Assembly: GCA_949300485.1 (NCBI GenBank)
Contig: CASGEL010000007.1
Location: 1-64,000, forward strand
Source: an uncultured bacterium
GTDB taxonomy: Bacteria > Cyanobacteriota > Vampirovibrionia > Gastranaerophilales > Gastranaerophilaceae
Length of the DNA: 64,000 nucleotides
Direction: 5' to 3'
The notes under the pieces are model-generated. The model was not told the origin of the DNA, searched no databases, and saw only the letters and a list, made by a program, of their open reading frames with translations. This document shows, in pieces, positions 26,156-35,400 of this stretch. Position numbers and translations under genes: made by a program. Numbering within the stretch: the first letter of the stretch is position 1; every line of letters begins with the position of its first letter.

Positions 26156-26533
26156 ATGAAGGCATTAATAAAAATTTTTTTAGCAGTAGTAATAGTTTTT
26201 ACCGGTCTAAGTTCATTTGCAATAGGCGGATTTTTGAACCCTAATTTAGACGTTCATGAAGTACGTGCAAGTCATATTCTTGTAAAAACACGAGCTGAAG
26301 CAGTCAAAATTAAAAAAGAAATAGAAAAAGGTGATATTACATTTGAAGAGGCTGCAATGCAATATTCCCTATGCCCATCAGGCCAAAAAGGCGGAGATTT
26401 AGGATATTTTAATCGAAAACAAATGGTACAACAGTTTGCAGATACGGCATTTGATCTAAAGATTGGCGAAATATCAGATCCTGTAGGAACAAAATTTGGA
26501 TGGCATATAATAAAAACAACAGATAAACGATAA
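26156..26533 (+). CDS. Parvulin-type peptidyl-prolyl isomerase (PpiC domain), exported
   Basis: This isomerase catalyses cis-trans proline isomerisation, most likely as a periplasmic folding helper. After an N-terminal hydrophobic export signal or anchor (residues 5-25), the single rotamase domain fills the rest: EVRASHILVKTRAEA, FEEAAMQYSLCPSGQKGGDLGYFNRKQMVQQFADTAF and DPVGTKFGWHIIK. At 125 aa it is a minimal single-domain form, unlike PrsA or SurA, which carry chaperone arms. AGGAGGG gives a strong ribosome binding site. A terminator follows. Confidence 0.9.
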   Translation: MKALIKIFLAVVIVFTGLSSFAIGGFLNPNLDVHEVRASHILVKTRAEAVKIKKEIEKGDITFEEAAMQYSLCPSGQKGGDLGYFNRKQMVQQFADTAFDLKIGEISDPVGTKFGWHIIKTTDKR

Positions 26534-26555
26534 AATTTAACTAAAAAATATAATC

Positions 26556-26585
26556 AAGGCGGTAATTTTATGAAATTACCGCCTT
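26556..26585. terminator. 13-bp hairpin between the parvulin and MATE genes
   Basis: AAGGCGGTAATTT and AAATTACCGCCTT pair perfectly around a 4-nt loop. It lies between convergent genes and overlaps the 3' end of the MATE gene. Confidence 0.75.
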
Positions 26586-27938
26586 ATATTTTCTATCAAT
26601 TCTACGAATATTAATCATATAACCTAAAGCAACTACCAAAGATGCAGTAACCCAAGCAATAGGTCCGGCATAAAATATTCCGAAATAACTATACTTTACA
26701 GCAAGATAAACAGCAGCATATGCTCTTACCATAAGTTCTGCACAGGATGAAGTTAGCGGAATCAACGGTCTTCCCATTCCTTGCATTGCATTTCTGAAAA
26801 TAAAAATCTGTCCGAGGAAGAAATAGAATAGGGTACTTATCCATAAATAATCATGCGCAATTTTTATAACTTGCGGATTAACATTTCCTATAAATATCTG
26901 AACAATATGACTTCCCCAGCATCGCATAACTATTGCCATTATGATGCTCAGAATAATGTTTATAATAGAACCTCGTTTAACCCCTTGTTTAATCCGTTTA
27001 ATTTTTTCCGCACCAAAATTTTGTGCAACAAAAGCCGCGAGAGCAATACCAAAAGATATCATAGGCATAGTTGCAATTTGTTCTATTCTTAATGCCGCAG
27101 TAAAAGCAGCTATAACATTTGGTCCAAAGGAGTTACATACACTTTGTATAATTAAAATTCCAATTCCTAAAACCGAAAATTGTACAGCCATCGGAATACC
27201 AACAGCCAAATGATCTTTTGCAAACTGCCTATCCTGCTCATTATGTATAAAATCAAAAATCCATTCTTCTTTTTTAGTATGAAGAATAGGAAATTTAAAT
27301 TTAATATAGAATATACAAAGCAATGCCGAAAATCCTTGGGATAAAACAACAGCAACCGCAGACCCCGGAACACCCCAATGAAATTTTAAAATAAATAACA
27401 ATGCCAAAAATACATTAAGTACGGAGGCAAGAATTAAAAAATACAAAGGAGTTTTACTATCACCCAAAGCCCGTACAATACTTGCCAAAAGGTTATAAAA
27501 ATTAACTGTAATCAATCCCCAAATACAAATTTGGATATACCAAAAAGCATCATGCATGATTTCAGATGGAACATTCATCATAAATAAAACGGGTTTCATC
27601 AAAAGTGAAAAAATTATAGTAAAAAATGCAGTAAAAGCAGTGCTGAGAATTGTTGATACCGTAACAGATCTTCTTACGCCACTGTAATCTTGAGCACCAA
27701 AGCGCTGACCGGTAATAACAGCAAAACCGTTATTCATTCCGACAACTGCAAAAAGTATCAAAGCGAATAATGGTGCAGTAGCACCAACAGCAGCCAACGC
27801 ATCCACCCCAAGGGTTCTTCCGACAATCACGATATCTGCAATGTTATATAACTGCTGAAAAATATTACCTATTAAAAGAGGTATTGAAAATAGAATTATA
27901 ACTTTTAACGGCTCACCACTTGTCAAATCCTTAATCAT
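26568..27938 (-). CDS. MATE-family multidrug/cation antiporter
   Basis: MATE exporters extrude drugs or metabolites using Na+ or H+ gradients. The protein has about 12 helices in two MatE repeats (for example IPLLIGNIFQQLYNIADIVIVGR near the start). I choose the ATG at 27938 (456 aa) because MATE proteins usually begin MxKDLTxG-P and this start gives MIKDLTSGEP. A longer ATG at 27986 would add 16 hydrophobic residues with no ribosome binding site. TATAAT lies 7 nt before the chosen start, predicting a leaderless mRNA. Substrate cannot be inferred. Confidence 0.93.
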   Translation of the reverse strand: MIKDLTSGEPLKVIILFSIPLLIGNIFQQLYNIADIVIVGRTLGVDALAAVGATAPLFALILFAVVGMNNGFAVITGQRFGAQDYSGVRRSVTVSTILSTAFTAFFTIIFSLLMKPVLFMMNVPSEIMHDAFWYIQICIWGLITVNFYNLLASIVRALGDSKTPLYFLILASVLNVFLALLFILKFHWGVPGSAVAVVLSQGFSALLCIFYIKFKFPILHTKKEEWIFDFIHNEQDRQFAKDHLAVGIPMAVQFSVLGIGILIIQSVCNSFGPNVIAAFTAALRIEQIATMPMISFGIALAAFVAQNFGAEKIKRIKQGVKRGSIINIILSIIMAIVMRCWGSHIVQIFIGNVNPQVIKIAHDYLWISTLFYFFLGQIFIFRNAMQGMGRPLIPLTSSCAELMVRAYAAVYLAVKYSYFGIFYAGPIAWVTASLVVALGYMINIRRIDRKYKAVIS

Positions 27939-27945
27939 AACAAAT

Positions 27946-27951
27946 ATTATA
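27946..27951 (-). promoter_or_regulatory. -10 element abutting the MATE start
   Basis: On the minus strand a perfect TATAAT ends 7 nt before the MIKDLT start codon, and no Shine-Dalgarno is present. Confidence 0.5.
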
Positions 27952-28044
27952 TAGCAAAAAAATACTTGAAAAAAATTTTTCTTCATGCAAAAATAAATTT
28001 ATGCGGTAGAAATACCATAGAAGATCAATAGAAAAAAGGGTTAT

Positions 28045-28118
28045 GGCAAGGTAGCTCAGCTGGCTAGAGCGTTCGGCTCATACCCGAGAGGTCGAGAGTT
28101 CGAGTCTCTCCCTTGCTA
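28045..28118 (+). tRNA. tRNA with CAT anticodon (elongator Met, possibly Ile2)
   Basis: A full 74-nt cloverleaf: acceptor GGCAAGG/CCTTGCT, D-arm GCTC/GAGC, anticodon arm TTCGG-CTCATAC-CCGAG with CAT at 28079-28081, T-arm GAGAG-TTCGAGT-CTCTC. Discriminator is A and CCA is not encoded. The anticodon stem lacks the three G-C pairs of initiator tRNA. Base pair 1-72 is G-U, and 27-43 is also a wobble. Elongator Met is most likely; Ile2 (with lysidine) cannot be excluded by sequence. A terminator follows. Confidence 0.93.
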
Positions 28119-28126
28119 TTTAATTT

Positions 28127-28153
28127 AGAGGGTTTATTATACCCTCTTTTTTA
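28127..28153 (+). terminator. tRNA terminator
   Basis: AGAGGGT (28127-28133) pairs with ACCCTCT (28141-28147) across a 7-nt loop, followed by a run of T. Confidence 0.85.
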
Positions 28154-28268
28154 ATTTTTTTAATTGGTCTAAATGTATTTTAATGTCCGGGTTGTTACCC
28201 CAATAATAAACTGTAGATTGGGCATACCTGCCCAACTATGCTAACCATATTATTTTTTTATACATTAT

Positions 28269-29057
28269 CTACTGGAATATGGATTTTTTATGGCAGTCAG
28301 TTCCGCCAGTTACAAACATTTTGAATTTTTTGATAAGTTTTTCCAACATTGGTTTTATAGAATTGACATATTCACTATCCCATCTGTTATATTGATAATT
28401 CCCTTCTACTCCGTCTATACCATATTTTTTTAAAAACTCAAAAAAATCATCATTTATTTTATCCGGGGTAACTATAGGATGAGCCCAGGATAAAATTCCG
28501 CCGGCATTTTTGATTTTGGGAAGAGCTTTGTCAAAAGGATTAAAACCCAAACCAACAGCTTCAAATGCCGGGTGAGGTTCTTTATAACCATGAAGCAAAA
28601 ATTCACAACCAACAACGAATTTGAAGTTTTTATACTTGCCGGGTTCTTGAGATATCAGTGCAATTACTTCCTGAGAGCTTTCTACCCTGTCATGATCAGT
28701 AATTGCGGCAGAAAATGCAGGCAGATCATCATTTATTTTTCCTGACTTAAAAACCCTGTTTGCGTAGCTGGTGCACTGCTCTAAAAATTCCTTAGGAGTT
28801 AGTCTGCCATCAGATGCTATCGTATGCAGATGAAAATTAGCTCTGAGTTTCTCCCCTACTTGATAGTGTTCCGGTTTTAGTTTGTTAATAATTTGCCTTA
28901 ATTCAAACGGCCCTGCAACAGCATTTAAATCCTCCGGTTTGCACGAAATGCCAAAACTGTCTTGTAAACCATTTTGCAACAACTTTTTGTAAGCTAAATC
29001 TTTTGGATGTAACCCACTGAAGGTCATTCTGCAATTTGTCTTTAAGTTTACTTCCAT
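28269..29057 (-). CDS. PHP-domain metal-dependent phosphoesterase
   Basis: The 262-aa protein carries a PHP fold. Its metal ligands are HLHT near residue 77, TDHD near residue 117, GCEF near residue 148, SWAHP near residue 192, and TDCH almost at the C-terminus. Family members hydrolyse phosphate esters or nucleotides. The last His lies only about 8 residues from the stop, so the C-terminus is unusually short. The N-terminal 70 residues are extra and begin with a tag ending in F13-S-G15. No Shine-Dalgarno is present; a -10 box abuts ATG. The first 25 codons plus promoter are duplicated as a remnant near 36.8 kb. Confidence 0.85.
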   Translation of the reverse strand: MEVNLKTNCRMTFSGLHPKDLAYKKLLQNGLQDSFGISCKPEDLNAVAGPFELRQIINKLKPEHYQVGEKLRANFHLHTIASDGRLTPKEFLEQCTSYANRVFKSGKINDDLPAFSAAITDHDRVESSQEVIALISQEPGKYKNFKFVVGCEFLLHGYKEPHPAFEAVGLGFNPFDKALPKIKNAGGILSWAHPIVTPDKINDDFFEFLKKYGIDGVEGNYQYNRWDSEYVNSIKPMLEKLIKKFKMFVTGGTDCHKKSIFQ

Positions 29058-29095
29058 ATACCAATTCTAACATAATTGAATAGAGATTTTGTCAC
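28985..29095 (-). repeat. 111-bp direct repeat, copy A (promoter and PHP 5' end)
   Basis: This segment spans the promoter and first 24 codons of the PHP gene. It matches 36725-36835 over the same length with about 10 mismatches, in the same orientation. The two copies bracket the 2325-aa giant gene. Confidence 0.9.
29064..29069 (-). promoter_or_regulatory. -10 element abutting the PHP gene start
   Basis: On the minus strand TAGAAT ends 6 nt before ATG; GTGACA lies 20 bp further upstream. The corresponding bases in the duplicated copy read TAAAAT. Confidence 0.45.
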
Positions 29096-29469
29096 AATAA
29101 ATTTTATTTTTACAAGCTATTATTTTATTTGAGTATGGTTGCCTTTCAGCTCAACAAAATAGTCAAATCTTCTGTAACAAGAAATCATACCATGTGTTCT
29201 TTTACAATGAAACCGGACGAAAAGTCTCTTTGGGGTACTAAAAAGATACTCAAAATTCCAAAATTTTTATCTGAAAACCGAATCGTAATCACTGTTTGTC
29301 CTGATTTCACTAACTTGCACAGATAAAACAATTATTAAACTTTTGAAGCAAATAAAGAATATGACAAATATTACAATTTATTAACAAAAAAATAATTATA
29401 TATAAAGTTTTTTGTAAATCTACCGACAAGATAACTGTATTAAATTATTCAATGTGAAAGGTTACGAAA
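29096..29469. other. Intergenic region upstream of the 2325-aa giant
   Basis: This 374-bp stretch must hold the promoter of the giant gene. It is AT-rich toward the right end. A 63-codon ORF from an ATG at 29135 has no ribosome binding site and no recognisable domain; I do not accept it as a gene. I see no operator or riboswitch. Confidence 0.4.
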
Positions 29470-32400
29470 ATGGCAGATTTAAACGTTAGTAAATTCGGTA
29501 AGAAAGGTGTAGATTTATCAAATTTCAATGGTGGATTAAAAAAAGAAAAATTAAAAACTGAAGAACAAAAATCAATTTTTAATGCTATTGATACTGATAA
29601 AAATGGGATTATTGATGAAAAAGAAATGCAAGACTTCAAATCTAAATTAGATAAGTCCGAAGATAATCATGTCTCACGTAGAGAAGCTAGAAAATTTTTA
29701 AAAGAAAATGGTTTGAAAGGATTATCTAAAAAAGAAGTTTTAAACTTTTTACAAGAATATGCTGCAAATACAGAGAATGTTAAATCTGCTCAAGTAATTG
29801 ATGAAGATGGTCAAAAAACTGTACATTTAGAGTACGAAGATGGTACACAAGAAGTTATAAATCCTGATAAATCATCTAGAATAAGCCAAACAGACCAAAA
29901 TGGAACATCAACAACTAGATATTTAGATGCCGATAAAAAGTTACAAAAAGACACTATTTCAACAAAAGAAGGTATAACTACAGAAACTGAATATGCTGAA
30001 GATGGTACAACACCTACTATAAAAACTGTTTCAGATAGTACAAATGGTAGTGTATCTACAATTGTCTATCAAGAAGGCCAGCCTAGTGAAAAAGAAGTAA
30101 AACAAGGTTCAACAACAAGCAATTATACATTTGATGAACAAGGTAATGAAGTTCTAAATTCAAGAGTTGAAAATCAAGGAATTCCTGCCAAAGAAAAAAG
30201 AACAGATTATACATATAATGAAGATGGAACAGTTACAGTTAATATCAAACAAGAAGGTAAAGAAACTGTACAACAATTAAAAGATGGTAAAGTTCAATCT
30301 GAAGTTATAACAGAAGCTGGAAAAACAACTACAATTGAGCACGCTGAAAATGGAGCAAGAACAGAAACCATTAACGATGAAAATGGTAATACATCAGTAA
30401 CACAATTTAATGCTGATGGTAAGAAATTAAAACAAACAAAAACAATAAATGGAACAACTTATCAAGTAGAATATGATGGAAATGGTAATACAAAAGTCGT
30501 TCTACAAAATGGCGAAAGTATAGAAGCTTTAGCTAAAAAATTTGGTACAACCAAACAAGAAATTATTAAAGCTAATGGTGGAAAAGTTCGAGGCTGGGCT
30601 GGAGATGATTTAGTTGTACCTGGAGAATTAGATGCAGATGCAAAAGCTCTTCAAAATAGAGATTCAAAAGAAGTTGCTCAAGCTAAATACAGAGCATTTG
30701 CTGAAGAAGTACAGCGTCAAAAAGATGAAGCAAAAGCTGGTTTAGAAGCAAGAAAAGGGCACTTGTTTACTTGGATAGAAAAGAAACATAATACTTATGA
30801 AAAATTGGCAAGAGCTTTATTTAAAGAGGAAGGAATTAAAAATCCTAATAAATATGAACTTCAAACAAGAATAGATGAGTTAAAAAAACTTAATCCAAAC
30901 ATTAAAGATGGAGAATTAATTGGTAAAAAAGTAAAAGTATCTGTGGCTGAAGATGTAGCAGCAGGAATTAGTAGTCGTCAAATATCCAGAGAAAGAGGAC
31001 GTCAAATTCAACAACAAAAACAAGAAGCTAAAACTGGTAGTGCTTTAGCTCAAAGTATGCATAATGCTATTCATCACCATATGGGAGGTGTTTCTGAAAA
31101 AGAATTTAAAGATGCTTTAGCAAAAGTTAATAAGAATAACGTTGTAGGCTTAGTTGAAGGTTACAATAAGCTTTCACCAGACGAAAGTTTATTGGAAGCT
31201 ATAATGGATGAAACCGGAAATACATTAGAAACCAGACGTAATGCAGTATCTAAAATAGTAAATTCTTTAATCGAAAGAGCTAAAACATCTGGGGTTAAAG
31301 ATGATAGAACTAAACAAATGTTAAATGATTGTATAGAAGAACTTCAATCATACTGGACTTTGGGTATTGGCTATTGTAGTACTGAAAAACTTGATGGATT
31401 AGTGAAAAACATAGTTGGCGCAATACATGCTTCTGAAGCTATGACAAATACTGAAAAAACTTTGGCTGCAAAAGATAATGCTATAGATGATACATTAAAT
31501 ATAATGCAGGAAAATGTTGATGAAAATAGTGCAAAACTTCAACAACAATTAGATGAAGATGGCTGGTGCGCAGATTTATATGAAGGTTTAAAATGGTGCG
31601 TTGGTTCAGATAATTTGGATGAAAATGTAAAAGCGGATTTGAAAAAATTTGAAAATTCAATTGCAGCATTAAATTCAGCAAGAGCACAAGGTGGAGACCA
31701 AGCCTTTAAAGCTAAATTCAAAGAGATATTTGGTGTTGACTATGATCCAAATTTAGCAAAAGGTTATAGGAAATTGCAAACCAATTTAGCAAATGCACAA
31801 GCTTTAACATTACAATTAGATGGTTATAATAAAGAATTTGCATCAAGTATTCAAGGTAAAGAATCATATGATGTTATGTTGAACAAATTTGGTTCATACA
31901 TGCAACAAGTAAATTCTGAAGTTCAAGATGGCAGGCAACTTGTTGAAGCCAGTTTAACCGCTGCCATGAAGAAAGATAATATTGATTTCAAAACAGCTTC
32001 AGAAAGTCAAAAGGCACAATATCTTCGTAATATTATAAAAGATACTCAATCAGGAATCTCTAAGCAAATTAATCAATATACAGGCGGTAAAGATTTAGCA
32101 ACTCTTGAAAATGATTTGAAATATGCATCAACTGCTGTATTTGGTAATAAAGGTGATTTAGTAAATAGAGTAAATAGCTATGTTTCTTCTCAACAGGTTG
32201 GAGGAGCTGTTGTTAGTGGTGCAATAAAAGCTATTGGCGCTATAGCTCTTGCTGCTTGTACTGGAGGTTCAGGTTTAGCCTTGCTAGGCGTTGCCGCAGG
32301 TACTTCTGCAATATCTGCCTCTGTTGATTTATCAGATAGAATGTCTTCAAATGTTGGTTTAAAAGATGGTGAAGTTACTAATATTTTGAAAAATGCAACA

Positions 32401-35400
32401 ATTGATGGTGCTACAGTATTTGTAGGTGGGCAGGTTACAAAAGCTGCTATGGTATTTAAATCATCAAAAGCATTTGTCCAAGCTGGTGGCCGTATGTTAA
32501 CTCAAGTTGCTGGTGATGTTGCAGTTGGTGCCGGTGCTGAATATATGCAAACCGGAGAAATTACACTTCAAGGTGTTACATTCCAAGCTGTATTCTCAGC
32601 AGCAGGTAATTTAGTTGCATTAAAACAATTGGCAAAAGGTACTCCATCAGGAACAACTCCTGTTTCAAACGGTTCTAATACAGGAGCTAATGTTGCTGAC
32701 GATGCCAAGAGAACTTTAGATGTGGCTACTAGTGATGGTACAAAAATGCCAGGAGGTAAACTTGGTGATACCAAAATGGGTACAGTAAGATCTGAGCTTA
32801 ATGATGAACTTCCAAGTGCAACCCCTGAAAGAGGAGCGCAAATTCATCAAGAAGGTGATAAATTACAAGCTCAATCAAGAAATCAAGGTCGAGAAATAAA
32901 ACACATGGTTGAAGATGAATTTGGAGTTGTAACTATTGGCAAAGAACACATAGATATTTCAACAGCAGATGCTTCAACTATAGAAAAATTATACAAAGAA
33001 GTTTCTGGTTGGAGTACAGATACAAGAAATAAAGCAGAAATCTTGAAAAAATTAGAAAATAGAATGATTGAACTTCATGTATCCCCAGAAACCCCAAATG
33101 TAACAAGAGGTTCTGAATTTGTTGACAGAATAAATTCTAATGCTCAACAAAATGCTTCAGATATTCTTGCTGGTAAACAAGGAGTTTTACCTCCTCATGA
33201 TGCAGCTATCTTAAAAGAACATCTAACAAATAATTTAAATACAGTTGAAGATGTTGAGAATTTTATGGATGCATTGAAAAAGCGTGTTGGTGTTGATGAA
33301 AAAGGAAATATGCATACTTATGAAGTTCAAGGTGTAGATCAAGCTGCAGAAGTTATGAAGAGCGCAGAAGCAAAATTAGCCCAAATTAAAGCTAGACAAG
33401 CAGATGTTACAGCTACAAATTCAGCAGCAGATGCCGCAATAACCGGCTCAAGAGGTTTAAATGAACAAGAATTAGCAACAATTAAATCCTTTGTTGAACG
33501 TACAGATTCTGCTGAGGATCTACAAGCTTTAATCAAAAAATTTGAAGATAATAAATGTTTAAGAAATTCTCAAGCATCCAAAAAACTTCTAAAAACAATG
33601 AAGGAAAAATCTGAAATTTTACAAGCAAAAGTAGAAACACCAGTAGTTGCTACATCAGAATCTCAAGGTATAGCAAAACCTCAAGAAACTTATGAGAATT
33701 CACATCATATAAAACTTGATAGGGCTCCAAGTGCAGCAATGCCAGAAGGACAAACTGCAGATTTCACACAAGTTCAAAGACAATTAGCTGCTGAGCAAGG
33801 GACTACTCCTGTAAAAGCAAATAATGAAGTCGCAGAAACTTCCACAGCCCAGTCAAATAATAATATTGAAACACCAAAAGGTTCTGTTGATTCTCCAAAA
33901 ACTCATTGGCAAGAAATGCAAGAAATTCGTGATAAGGTGAATAGTAAAGCATTAGGGCAAATGAGTAATGAGGAGTTGTTATCATCTTATAATACATTGA
34001 GAAAAGATATGTATGGCTCAACACGTAGAAAGATTGGTGATATTGAAATATATAGCCATGATAACAGCGCTGAATTAAGTAAATTAAAAGCTGAATTCAA
34101 AAACAGAGGAATTGATTTAGAACGTCTGCAAGACGGCAATTACCAAATAAAATCTCAAAATACAACATCAACAGCAAAAGTATCTAAAGAAGCTATTAAT
34201 AGTGATGTGAAAGCAATATCTGATGCGGAAATTCCATCTCCTCAAAGAAAATTGTGGATAGATTGTAAACAAAGAATTGCAGATATAACTAGTGAATTGT
34301 CTGTATCATTTAAAGGTAATAAAGCTGCAATGGCCGCAAAATGTAAAACTTTATTTGCAGATTTGAAAACAATTAGTGCTACTGCTTCAGCTTCAGTGAA
34401 AACAAAAATCAATAACTTAGTGAAAAAGTTAAGAACAATGATTGACGAGAGCGGTTTATCTAGTAACCAGTATTACGATGTTAAAGATTATACCAAAGCT
34501 AAAGTTGGAACCTATTTACCAAAAGGTGAAGGAGTATTGTTAACAGGCAAGGAACGTTTGAGCTTAGCAAATACAACCTTAGATTTGAATTCACCTCAAG
34601 TAAAATCTGTATTAGACAAAATGAAAAAAGGAGATGTAATTACTGTTGGTCGCGAAGGTGATATTATAATAAATGATGCTACTAATCTTGTATCTAGAAA
34701 ACATCTAACAATCGAAAAAACAGATAATGGTTTTATAGTAAAAGATACTTCAACAAATGGTACAAGTATTGCTGCTAAAAGAGCTGTTAGAGATTCAGAA
34801 TCTATACCAAGAAGGGAAAATGTTGATTCTCCAAAAACTCATTGGCAGGAAATGCAAGAAATTCGTGATAAGGTGAATAGTAAAGCATTAGGACAAATGA
34901 GTGATGAGGAGTTGTTATCATCTTATAATACATTGAGAAAAGATATGTATGGCTCAACACGTAGAAAAATTGGTGGTATTGAAGTATATAGCCATGATAA
35001 CAGCGCTGAATTAAGAAAATTAAAAGCTGAATTCAAAAACAGAGGAATTAATTTAGAACGTCTGCAAGACGGCAATTACCAAATAAAATCTCAAAATGCA
35101 ACGTCTACAGCAAACGCTAATGTTGGAACTTCAGAAAATAAACCCGTTCAAAATGTTAAAATAGCTTCAGATGGATTACCAGAGATAAATGAAAATGAAT
35201 TAGTCCGTAATGTTGGAAATAACGGAAAACCAATAAATCCCAAATATATAAAAACATCTAGAGAAGCTCGTCAATATTTAAATGAATCTATTGAATCCGG
35301 TTCATATACAAAATCTTTAGACAGTTATATAGAGACTATGAATGATATGCATGTAGTTTCAGCTAAAGGTAAAAGCGGCAATGACTTTTGGTATAATGAA

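Noticed and set aside
29135-29326. 63-codon ORF upstream of the 2325-aa giant
   Set aside because: No ribosome binding site, no recognisable domain and composition like the surrounding non-coding sequence.
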